Below, piece after piece: positions 26,151 to 32,039 of a DNA stretch of 35,169 bases (positions are counted from its first letter, which is position 1; every line of letters begins with the position of its first letter). The position numbers and the translations under genes are program-made. Below the pieces are notes generated by a model. The model saw only the letters and a program-made list of their open reading frames with translations, did not search any database and was not told the DNA's origin. The DNA is from Clostridia bacterium (lineage in GTDB: Bacteria; Bacillota; Clostridia; RGIG6154): positions 1-35,169 of the forward strand of contig JAFQRW010000001.1 of the NCBI GenBank assembly GCA_017409875.1, in the 5' to 3' direction.

Positions 26151-26187
26151 GTGCAAAAAAAATCTGCCCTTGTGGTAGGCAGATTTT
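26151..26187 (-). terminator. Minus-strand terminator in the hairpin-rich region
   Basis: The ten-base-pair stem AAAATCTGCC/GGCAGATTTT has a nine-base loop. On the minus strand it runs into TTTTTTTT. It implies a minus-strand transcript entering from the right with no protein gene to account for it. Confidence 0.65.
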
Positions 26188-26194
26188 ATCTGTC

Positions 26195-26383
26195 TTTTGA
26201 AAAATCACTCTTTGCCTTTTAAAGTTTAGTATGGCAGTTGCCACAAAGAACTTTAAAAGTCCCAAAAAATAATTTATATGAACACCATAAATGGTGGAAA
26301 GAAAAATTATTCCCTTTGTTCCCTTGTCAAGAGTAGTTGTCTTTTGTAGGCAGACAAAGAGTGTAAAAGTGATTTTTTCAAAA
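26195..26383. ncRNA. Candidate structured RNA or folded-DNA region
   Basis: A long-range stem pairs TTTTGAAAAATCACT (26195-26209) with AGTGATTTTTTCAAAA (26368-26383), extended by CTCTTTG/CAAAGAG. It encloses a hairpin with perfect 11-bp arms CTTTTAAAGTT/AACTTTAAAAG and an inner TGGCA-GT-TGCCA, and a second hairpin of AATAATTT/AAATTATT around CACCAT-AA-ATGGTG. No convincing reading frame covers it. It has terminators for both strands on either side. An RNA, a replication origin or a transfer origin are all possible. I recognise no Rfam family. Confidence 0.45.
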
Positions 26384-26450
26384 ACTGTGTATAAGTAAAA
26401 GTTTTAAATATTATATAGTCTATCTGTAAGTTAAAACTTTATTGTTGCGA

Positions 26451-26483
26451 GTGCAAGAGTTCTGCTCTTGCTTTTTCTTTTTG
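26451..26483 (+). terminator. Plus-strand terminator at the end of the hairpin-rich region
   Basis: GCAAGAG-TTCTG-CTCTTGC is followed by TTTTTCTTTTT. There is no plus-strand protein gene upstream within 600 bases, so it points to a non-coding plus-strand transcript. Confidence 0.7.
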
Positions 26484-26502
26484 AAAGGTCTGTTGGGAGT
26501 GT

Positions 26503-26524
26503 ATATAAATGAAACCATTTATAT
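26503..26524. promoter_or_regulatory. ATATAAATG palindrome, operator-like
   Basis: ATATAAATG-AAAC-CATTTATAT is a perfect nine-base inverted repeat. Its right half CCATTTATATT is also found upstream of the winged-helix gene at 22729, suggesting one shared DNA-binding protein. Confidence 0.4.
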
Positions 26525-26562
26525 TATTATAGGAAGAAGTGAAATACCCTTTTTTACATAAA

Positions 26563-26596
26563 CAAAGGAGCAGATTTTTTTGTCTGCTCCTTTTGT
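26563..26596 (-). terminator. Terminator of the 346-residue HTH protein gene
   Basis: The 11-bp stem AAAGGAGCAGA/TCTGCTCCTTT lies just beyond the stop codon, with short T stretches following on the minus strand. Confidence 0.65.
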
Positions 26597-26601
26597 CATT
26601 T

Positions 26602-27642
26602 TTACTTAAATATATTATCTATAATTTCTGCCAGTCTAATTTTAAACACACTAATATCATAAGCAGATGCAGTGTATAAAGGTGTCAAGTCTATATCAAA
26701 GGCATTAAGGAAATTATCTCCACCCTTTATGCAATGCTCCAACAAGTGCTTGACATTAGATGGATATTCTTGCAAATCTAAACCCCTTAACATTTCCACA
26801 AATAGATTATCAGTGCTTTCTGCTTGTGTAGGTTCTGCCTTTGGTGGTGTTGGTTTTCTGGAACTAATGATGTTTTCCAGTCTGTCAAAAATATTTATGC
26901 AACCACACATTTTTAAGTTGTAATACACAGTAGCAAAAATATCATTATAATCTTTCTTCCTTCTGCTCTTCAATTCCTTGTTAATCAAAAGGGCAAAGAG
27001 TAAAGAATATTTGACATTACCACTGTAAAGACTGCCCAATATTTCTTCTACTTCTTTATCAGTAAAATCACTGTATCTTATACACCAGAAGGGGTAATCT
27101 GCATAGTCTGGGTATTTGTCCTTATTTTTAAGATTGATATATACCTCATTTTCTTCTGTAATATCAGTTTTTAATTTTATGTGTCTGTTCTTGCTCAGGT
27201 CCTTAACCAGTTCCCTTAATTCTTCTTCTGGGCAGTAGTTAAATAAATTGTCAATGGTGCTTTCACTTAAATTAACAGTTTGATATTTCAAATAATATGC
27301 CTTTAACCAATCTTGTTGTAGCAGTGTGTCATAGTCAGTATCTGCATTATACAAAAACTTTTCCAAATTACCTATAATATACTGCTCTTTGGTTAGTCCC
27401 TTATCATTAGAAGATAATTTTTGAAAAATATCGAAAAGTTTATCTAATATATCTGTTGTGATTGTAGTGGTGCTTGATTTTTTTCTTTCTATATTATTAT
27501 ATGTTTCTTTATTCATACCAAGCATTTTTGATAATTCTTCAGTTGAAAGGTCAAGACTTGTTCTTGTTTTCTGTATGTGTTCCCTTAATTCTGGGGTAAG
27601 AGCATACTTAACACCTTGACTTCTGGTTCTTGTTTCTCCCAT
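26602..27642 (-). CDS. HTH protein with large uncharacterised C-terminal region
   Basis: A 346-residue protein. An XRE-like helix-turn-helix is at about residues 15-75 (SLDLSTEELSKMLGMNKETYNNIERKKSS-type text). The following ~270 residues are helical and charged, with no domain I recognise, and include a Pro/Ala-rich linker (SSRKPTPPKAEPTQAES) near 255-272 that splits off a final ~75-residue piece. ATG 27642 is supported by GAAAGGAG at eight bases. It is divergent from xis-int across a region with repeated ATGTTGTA motifs, so it is the best candidate for the excision-control regulator. Confidence 0.65.
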   Translation of the reverse strand: MGETRTRSQGVKYALTPELREHIQKTRTSLDLSTEELSKMLGMNKETYNNIERKKSSTTTITTDILDKLFDIFQKLSSNDKGLTKEQYIIGNLEKFLYNADTDYDTLLQQDWLKAYYLKYQTVNLSESTIDNLFNYCPEEELRELVKDLSKNRHIKLKTDITEENEVYINLKNKDKYPDYADYPFWCIRYSDFTDKEVEEILGSLYSGNVKYSLLFALLINKELKSRRKKDYNDIFATVYYNLKMCGCINIFDRLENIISSRKPTPPKAEPTQAESTDNLFVEMLRGLDLQEYPSNVKHLLEHCIKGGDNFLNAFDIDLTPLYTASAYDISVFKIRLAEIIDNIFK

Positions 27643-27736
27643 TAGATTTGCTCCTTTCAAATTATTACATTATATATAGTAGCATAAATGTTTTATTTTG
27701 TCAAGAAAATTGCAGTAAATTATCTAATTAGAAAAT

Positions 27737-27860
27737 AAATGTTGTATTTTATAAAAATATTTTCAAAAAAGTATTGACATTAAACAAAGTCTGTGTTAAA
27801 ATATTACTACAATACAACATTGATGTTGAAAAAACAAAACATTTCTGCGTTATGTTGTAA
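27737..27860. promoter_or_regulatory. Operator-like ATGTTGTA repeats around the xis-int promoter
   Basis: ATGTTGTA or its inverse appears at 27739 (direct), 27812 (inverted, TACAACAT) and 27852 (direct), and CAACAT-TG-ATGTTG forms a palindrome at 27815. These flank and overlap the promoter between the divergent HTH and xis genes. Confidence 0.5.
27774..27802 (+). promoter_or_regulatory. Promoter for xis-int
   Basis: A consensus -35 TTGACA and a -10 TAAAAT have 17-bp spacing, about 90 bp before the xis start. Confidence 0.75.
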
Positions 27861-27890
27861 ATAAATAATTTTTAAAAAGGAGTGATAGAA

Positions 27891-28103
27891 ATGACTGACA
27901 ACATTAAGATTTACACAGTTCCAGAAGTTGCAAAAATCTTGGGTGTCAATAAAGGTTCTGTTTACTCCCTAATACATAAGGGGGTATTAACTGCTATCAA
28001 GTTTGGTAGATACAAAGTTCCAGAGTTTGCAATAGCAAACTTTTTGCAAGCATACAATGGGTATGACTTAACAGACCTTGATAATATACAACTTATAAGT
28101 TAA
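27891..28103 (+). CDS. xis: Excisionase (MerR-like helix-turn-helix)
   Basis: A 70-residue protein of the DNA-binding-domain excisionase family: YTVPEVAKILGVNKGSVYSL is followed by GVLTAIKFGRYKVPEFAI. This winged-helix form bends DNA at att sites and steers the integrase toward excision. ATG 27891 is supported by AAGGAG at eight bases. It lies 17 bp before the integrase gene under the same promoter, the usual xis-int order. Confidence 0.85.
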   Translation: MTDNIKIYTVPEVAKILGVNKGSVYSLIHKGVLTAIKFGRYKVPEFAIANFLQAYNGYDLTDLDNIQLIS

Positions 28104-28120
28104 GAAAGGAGAAAGTAAAA

Positions 28121-29326
28121 ATGGCAGAAAAGATTTATGAAGGAACAAGACCAAAGGGGGCAGGTTGGTCTTACAGAATTAAAATGACATTGCCCAATGG
28201 TAAGAAGATTAACAAGGAAAAGTGTGGTTTCAAAAGTTCCTATGAGGCATATCAAGCAAGAATTGAAGAGATTGGAAGAATAAAACTTACAAACTTTGTT
28301 GATAAGAATATAACACTCAATCAAATGTATGACCTTTATTTAAGGGAAAGTGCAACCAAGCAGAAGAGTTATAACACCATCAAAAGATATAACTCTATAT
28401 ACAACAACCATATTAGAAGTGTTCTTGGGGAGATGTATGTTGGAAGAATACAACCACTTGACCTAACTCACTTTTTAAATGAGAAGGCAGAGCAGTATCA
28501 CAGTGATTACCCATTAAGTATGTATAACTTCTTTTTGGTTCTCTTTGATTTTGCAAGAAAGCATAAATACATAAATGAAGATATTATGGAGTTGGTGGAG
28601 AGACCAAGACCTTATGCAAGACCAGAAAAGGTATTGCTAACACCAGAGCAGTTTAGTTCTCTGGAACAAAGATTGATATCAACAAATGTGCAAGTTGCCT
28701 TTACCATTGGCAAAAACTCTGGTTTAAGAGCAAGTGAAGTTTATGCTTTAAGATGGAGTGATTTTGACTTTGAAAATAAGACCTTTGAAGTTAGAAAGCA
28801 ACTTCAAAAGAGAGATGGCATCTGGCATTTAGTTCCAACAAAAACTCCAAAAAGCGAAAGAACAGTATATTTTGGAGAAGAGTTTTCACAGTATATGCAG
28901 TTTGTGAAGAAAATGCAAGATGGGAACAAAAAAAGACTTGGGCAGTTCTACAAGAGCAACATTGTTAAGGTTGCAATGGACAGAAATCACCCAGAAATTG
29001 TGGAGATTGGTGACATTGATGATTTTGTCTGTGTAAAGGAAGATGGTTCAATGCTTTCCCCAGATAGCAACAAGGTTATTTCCAGAATTGCAAAGGAAAT
29101 GGGTTTAAAGTTTAACTTTCATTTGTTAAGACACTACTTTGCTTCTTCATTACAACAAAATGGTGTTGATATTACAGTCATTAGAGATTGTATGGGACAC
29201 TCCAATTTAAGAACTCTGCTTGAAGTTTATTCTCACTGTAATGAAGACCAAAGAAGAAGTGCAGGAGCATTGATTGACTCCCTTATGGGAGTTAAGAACC
29301 TTATGCCAGAAATAGTGGCAGAGTAA
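28121..29326 (+). CDS. int: Tyrosine integrase
   Basis: A 401-residue integrase of the Tn916/phage type. Residues 1-60 form an arm-binding domain (GAGWSYRIKMTLPNGKKI). The core-binding domain is at about 65-165. The catalytic domain has Arg203 (SGLRASEV), Lys in KTPKSERTV, His334 and Arg337 (HLLR), His360 (GHSN) and nucleophile Tyr370 (EVYSH). All are intact. AAAGGAG precedes the ATG. It presumably acts on GAGGCTCG in the rubrerythrin gene. Its position in the middle of the element, about 2.7 kb from attR and 6.9 kb from attL, is unusual, since int normally lies next to an att site. Only one CpG was seen in 1.2 kb. Confidence 0.93.
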   Translation: MAEKIYEGTRPKGAGWSYRIKMTLPNGKKINKEKCGFKSSYEAYQARIEEIGRIKLTNFVDKNITLNQMYDLYLRESATKQKSYNTIKRYNSIYNNHIRSVLGEMYVGRIQPLDLTHFLNEKAEQYHSDYPLSMYNFFLVLFDFARKHKYINEDIMELVERPRPYARPEKVLLTPEQFSSLEQRLISTNVQVAFTIGKNSGLRASEVYALRWSDFDFENKTFEVRKQLQKRDGIWHLVPTKTPKSERTVYFGEEFSQYMQFVKKMQDGNKKRLGQFYKSNIVKVAMDRNHPEIVEIGDIDDFVCVKEDGSMLSPDSNKVISRIAKEMGLKFNFHLLRHYFASSLQQNGVDITVIRDCMGHSNLRTLLEVYSHCNEDQRRSAGALIDSLMGVKNLMPEIVAE

Positions 29327-29348
29327 AGGGTGGGTTTCCACCCTTTAC
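29323..29348 (+). other. Strong hairpin at the int stop codon
   Basis: GTAAAGGGTGG and CCACCCTTTAC pair perfectly around GTTT, starting in the int stop codon. No T run follows, so it may protect or process the transcript rather than end it. The ~160 bases to the next gene otherwise hold only AT-rich sequence and a ribosome binding site. Confidence 0.55.
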
Positions 29349-29489
29349 CTCATCAAGAGTTGATAATGAAGATGCTGCAAATAGTGTTTTCTTTATTATA
29401 TATAGAACACAAAAATTAAAAAAATAATTAAAAAAGGAGGAGTAGCAGTCAATAGTGGTGTTCCTTTTGCAACTGCTACAAAAGAAAAT

Positions 29490-29960
29490 ATGGTTAGAGA
29501 ACTAACAAAAATTGAAGAAAATGCAATTATTAAGCATTGCAAAGGCAATAAAGAATACTGTGATTGTCTAAATAAAATAATCAAACAGTATTTGAGCATT
29601 GAACCAGACACAAAGTATGTTGCAGATGAAATATTAGATACTATGGTTATGCAAATAACAGACCTTACAAATTATTTCAATATTGAATTATGCAACTACA
29701 TATATGACAGAGACCTTGTTGAAGATTTGGCAAAAATGCAGTTGAGAGAAAGTATAGAGCAAGATGAATTGAACCTTTATTTAATAAAAAGTCTTGCAGA
29801 TTTTGAAACCTTTGGTGGAGTTTTTATGGACAACTGGTTTGTTGAGTGTATAGCAACTCCCAGATTTGAAGTTCTTACTTATGATATACTTGGTATGTTG
29901 ATACAAGATTTAATTTATAAAATTATAGATAAAATTGAAGAGGAAGGAGAGTGGGAGTAA
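29490..29960 (+). CDS. Hypothetical protein with doubtful start codon
   Basis: A helical, acidic 156-residue protein I do not recognise (TKIEENAIIKHCKGNKEYCDC near the start, RFEVLTYDILGMLIQDLIYK near the end). The first in-frame ATG has no ribosome site. A good one, AAAAAGGAGG, lies at 29431-29440, and the frame stays open from there, coding VNSGVPFATATKE before the ATG, but with no ATG, GTG or TTG. Either a non-standard start is used, the original start was lost, or the internal ATG is used weakly. It is cotranscribed with the next gene. Confidence 0.55.
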   Translation: MVRELTKIEENAIIKHCKGNKEYCDCLNKIIKQYLSIEPDTKYVADEILDTMVMQITDLTNYFNIELCNYIYDRDLVEDLAKMQLRESIEQDELNLYLIKSLADFETFGGVFMDNWFVECIATPRFEVLTYDILGMLIQDLIYKIIDKIEEEGEWE

Positions 29961-29981
29961 ATCTCCCACAACAAGATTATT

Positions 29982-30308
29982 ATGTATGTTTATTTAAGTG
30001 CAGAAGAGTTTTTATGGAAAATGCAAGAGTGGACAGATTGGACTTTAACAGAAAGTGCAACAAATGCCATTTATGAAAAGTATGAAGATGAAAAGTGTGA
30101 TAGAAATGACATTGCAACAGAATATTTTTCTGCTATTGAAATGTCAGTGTATGATATCTTTGAAAAATGCAAAGATAGGTTTGCAACAGAAGAAGAAACC
30201 TATGAATATTTGCAAAGCAATTTTGAAATTGAAATTGAAGAAGAAATGTATGAGATTGACCTTGAGTTTGAAGATAATAATGAAAAATGCTTTATTCTTA
30301 AAAAATAA
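29982..30308 (+). CDS. Hypothetical acidic protein
   Basis: A 108-residue strongly acidic protein, with roughly a third of residues Glu or Asp. It opens MYVYLSAEEFLWKMQEWTDW and has a run of FEIEIEEEMYEIDLEFEDN near the end. No domain is recognised. Small acidic proteins on mobile elements are sometimes DNA mimics or anti-restriction factors; here that is only a suggestion. It lies 21 bases after the previous gene and just ahead of a terminator. Confidence 0.55.
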   Translation: MYVYLSAEEFLWKMQEWTDWTLTESATNAIYEKYEDEKCDRNDIATEYFSAIEMSVYDIFEKCKDRFATEEETYEYLQSNFEIEIEEEMYEIDLEFEDNNEKCFILKK

Positions 30309-30314
30309 TAACCT

Positions 30315-30350
30315 ACATACCACCAACTATGGCAGTTGGTGGTTTTCTTT
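30315..30350 (+). terminator. Terminator after the acidic protein gene
   Basis: CCACCAACT-ATGGC-AGTTGGTGG is followed by TTTTCTTT. It ends the xis-int transcript unit immediately before repeat block B. Confidence 0.85.
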
Positions 30351-30355
30351 TACTC

Positions 30356-30520
30356 TGGAAAAGGTTTTTAGGGGTTGTTTAAAAGATACTTTGAAACAAA
30401 ACTGGTAAAAAAATCTAAAAATTAAATCTGGACCAGATTTCTCCAGATTTAATTTCTGCAAAAAATAACCAGTTTTTAAAAGTAGGCATTCAAAGGACTA
30501 TTTAACAGATATTTTGAACT
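30356..30520 (+). repeat. Repeat block B: second copy of the tail-palindrome-tail block
   Basis: Homologous to block A. The first tail (30359-30396) reads GKGF, a TAG stop, then GLFKRYFE. The middle has AAAACTGGT/ACCAGTTTT and AAATCTGG-A-CCAGATTT. The second tail (30486-30520) reads AFKGLFNRYFEL. The middle is about 90% identical to block A, but the first tails share only about 70%. There is no gene in the 287 bp between the flanking genes apart from this block and the terminator. Confidence 0.75.
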
Positions 30521-30595
30521 GAAAAAAGGTGATTTTAAAGTTCTCTATAAATAAACAATTACAAAAAAATAACATAATAAAGGGAGTGCTTACAA

Positions 30596-31000
30596 ATGAC
30601 ACCAACATTAGAAGAACAGAAGAAAGAGTGCTTAACCAGATTGAAACTTTCTGGGTTATGCAATGAAGTTATTACAGACTTCAAAAATGGGCAGTTATAC
30701 AAGACTGAACAACTGGGTATATTGTATTATATCAATGACAATGAAAAGGCAGTGGTTAAAGACTTTGAAGAAAAAAATAATGCTATGGTATATCATATAT
30801 TACATAGTAATACAGAGTTTGGAGAATTACTTGCTTTACTCTATGTCAGTAAATACAAGGAAGAGTGGCAAACTGACAGAGAAGATTTAAAAGATAATAT
30901 TGCTTTATCTTATGTCTATAATGTTGATTGCCCAGATTTCAGTGAGTTTGGCAGTATAGGTTTTGCCCAGAGATTTGGGGGACTTGTGAGAACTGCATAA
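30596..31000 (+). CDS. Hypothetical protein of a family seen on Clostridia mobile elements
   Basis: A 134-residue soluble protein with no named domain. It opens with a helix (PTLEEQKKECLTRLKLSGL) and continues VVKDFEEKNNAMVYHILHS and LLALLYVSKYKEEWQTDRED, then a Tyr- and Asp-rich end with CPDFSEFGSIG. From memory, similar small proteins (KDFEEKYKAVVYHV and a YVSQYDEEW motif) are frequent on Clostridia conjugative and plasmid-like elements. This could not be checked here. AAAGGGAG precedes the ATG. It stands alone between block B and a terminator. Confidence 0.65.
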   Translation: MTPTLEEQKKECLTRLKLSGLCNEVITDFKNGQLYKTEQLGILYYINDNEKAVVKDFEEKNNAMVYHILHSNTEFGELLALLYVSKYKEEWQTDREDLKDNIALSYVYNVDCPDFSEFGSIGFAQRFGGLVRTA

Positions 31001-31002
31001 CC

Positions 31003-31044
31003 CCAACCACCAACCAACATTTATTATGGTTGGTGGTTTTTTTA
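31003..31044 (+). terminator. Terminator after gene 30596-31000
   Basis: AACCACCAACCA and TGGTTGGTGGTT pair perfectly around a ten-base loop, followed by TTTTT. It is similar in sequence to the terminator at 30315. Confidence 0.88.
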
Positions 31045-31074
31045 TTGCTTTTATGTGTTTATTCAGTGAAATCA

Positions 31075-31103
31075 TTGATTTTATAACAGTTATATGGTAT
31101 AAT
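31075..31103 (+). promoter_or_regulatory. Promoter for gene 31166-31810
   Basis: A -35 TTGATT and an extended -10 TGGTATAAT have 17-bp spacing, about 60 bp before the gene. Confidence 0.7.
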
Positions 31104-31165
31104 AAAGAGCAATTATACTTGTATATGTGAGAAGAAAATCAAGTAAATAAGGAAGTTGAAACAGT

Positions 31166-31810
31166 ATGATAAACTATAATTTAGACATTTGTGCAAACAG
31201 TGAAGTAAATAGTAAAGGTTATAAGGAACTAATGAAAGTTGTTGATTTCATTGCAGAAAAATGCCACTTTGAAAAAGAAGTTATTATTGAAGATAATATG
31301 GCAAAAGAAATCAATTTGAAGTATATAAAAAATAATGAAGTTATTAAGAAACTTACATTAGGTCTTGAAGAATTAAATAAAGAACAAAATGTTATTGGTT
31401 TAGATATAGATAATAAAACAGAAATGGTATTAAACCCAGACATAAGCAACATAGTAGTTTATGTTTGTGAATATGCAGAAAAAATAGTTGAGTTTGATTT
31501 TTTATCAAAAGTATATGAGTTAGTTTGTGAAAGAACAAAAGATATGCCAGTTAAGTTTAAAGGAGAAATTGTTGGAGATGAGTGTAAAACACTTAAAATA
31601 AGGGTTTATAGTTCTAACCCAACAGAAAAAGATTATTTGTTAGATGTGCTTTTTAGACTTGATTATGATGAAGATATTTATGGGCATTATGAAAGTAGCA
31701 GATGTGAAAGTGAAGATATGATAAATATTGAGATTGCCAATGAAGATATTGATTTTTTGGTTAATGCTTGTATATACCATATAGAAGATTTGGCAGAAGT
31801 AGAAGAATAA
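31166..31810 (+). CDS. Hypothetical protein
   Basis: A 214-residue acidic protein with alternating helix and strand character and no recognised motif. It begins MINYNLDICANSEVNSKGYK and ends NACIYHIEDLAEVEE. No signal peptide or membrane helix is present. It has its own extended -10 promoter and a modest AAGGAAG site, and is the rightmost gene of the element, with no CpG at all. Cargo or maintenance roles are both possible. Confidence 0.6.
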   Translation: MINYNLDICANSEVNSKGYKELMKVVDFIAEKCHFEKEVIIEDNMAKEINLKYIKNNEVIKKLTLGLEELNKEQNVIGLDIDNKTEMVLNPDISNIVVYVCEYAEKIVEFDFLSKVYELVCERTKDMPVKFKGEIVGDECKTLKIRVYSSNPTEKDYLLDVLFRLDYDEDIYGHYESSRCESEDMINIEIANEDIDFLVNACIYHIEDLAEVEE

Positions 31811-31816
31811 AAACTA

Positions 31817-31845
31817 TTGCAATATCAAGCAGTATGTGGTATAAT
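31817..31845 (+). promoter_or_regulatory. Outward-facing promoter at the right end of the element
   Basis: A -35 TTGCAA and an extended -10 TGTGGTATAAT have 17-bp spacing. No element gene lies downstream. The next coding sequence is ferritin, 290 bp away across attR, and I see no clear terminator between. In the circular form it would instead read across the joined att site. Confidence 0.65.
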
Positions 31846-31854
31846 AAAAACACA

Positions 31855-31884
31855 TTATCACAGAATATAAATAAACTGTGATAA
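31855..31884 (+). other. Hairpin downstream of the outward promoter
   Basis: TTATCACAG and CTGTGATAA form a nine-base-pair stem with a 12-base loop, without a T run. It would be at the very 5' end of a transcript from the outward promoter. Confidence 0.5.
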
Positions 31885-31933
31885 ACAGAAACAGACCTAA
31901 AAACTACTGTTTTTATGCCCTTATTCTTTAAGT

Positions 31934-31971
31934 GGTGGGCACAAAGAAAAGGTGGGCAGTTGGTGGGCAAA
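31934..31971. repeat. Subterminal GGTGGGC repeats, right end
   Basis: GGTGGGC occurs three times directly (31934, 31951, 31962). A 26-bp segment from 31946 is identical to that at 21451 near the left end. The distances to the core are 61-92 bp on this side and about 190-260 bp on the left, as for integrase arm sites on both sides of attP. Confidence 0.65.
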
Positions 31972-32031
31972 ATGAGAGAAAAATCTCAAAAACCCAGTAA
32001 AATAAGGGGTTTCACAAGCAAGTCCCATTGT

Positions 32032-32039
32032 GAGGCTCG
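32032..32039 (+). other. Right attachment core (attR)
   Basis: GAGGCTCG, identical to attL. Upstream bases (CCCATTGT) show no rubrerythrin similarity, while downstream bases continue in frame as the end of a rubrerythrin gene. This is also the first CpG after a ~3-kb CpG-free stretch. Confidence 0.8.

Larger units (their letters stand above)
21263..32039. mobile_element. 10.77-kb integrative element in the rubrerythrin gene
   Basis: The element is bounded by GAGGCTCG at both ends, each followed by an in-frame rubrerythrin 3' end. Similarity to rubrerythrin at the right end starts exactly at this core. Contents: RepL-like and winged-helix proteins, SLOG protein, membrane protein, lipoprotein, Cro/C1-type repressor, second tyrosine recombinase, a hairpin-rich region, a long HTH protein, excisionase, integrase and four unknown proteins. 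No relaxase, conjugation, capsid or terminase gene is visible, so it is either mobilised in trans or moves as an integrated plasmid-like unit. Base composition differs sharply from the flanks: CpG is nearly absent. Confidence 0.9.

Noticed and set aside
26249..26262. Minus-strand GGGACTTTTAAAG resembling part of the rubrerythrin tail at attR.
   Set aside because: Only about 12 bases match, the flanks do not continue as G-L-L-x-R-Y-F, and the bases are explained as an arm of the perfect hairpin there.
26080..26265. A 61-residue minus-strand reading frame in the hairpin-rich region.
   Set aside because: It runs through two strong inverted repeats including a terminator, has no ribosome binding site, and its composition is not protein-like. 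The region is better read as non-coding.
26195..26383. The structured region considered as a retron RNA or a group II intron.
   Set aside because: There is no reverse transcriptase or intron-encoded protein anywhere in the element, and no domain V-like hairpin was seen.
30055..30408. A 117-residue lysine-rich reading frame overlapping the acidic protein gene.
   Set aside because: It is the alternate frame of a Glu-rich gene, which gives Lys-rich text, and it runs through a terminator into repeat block B.
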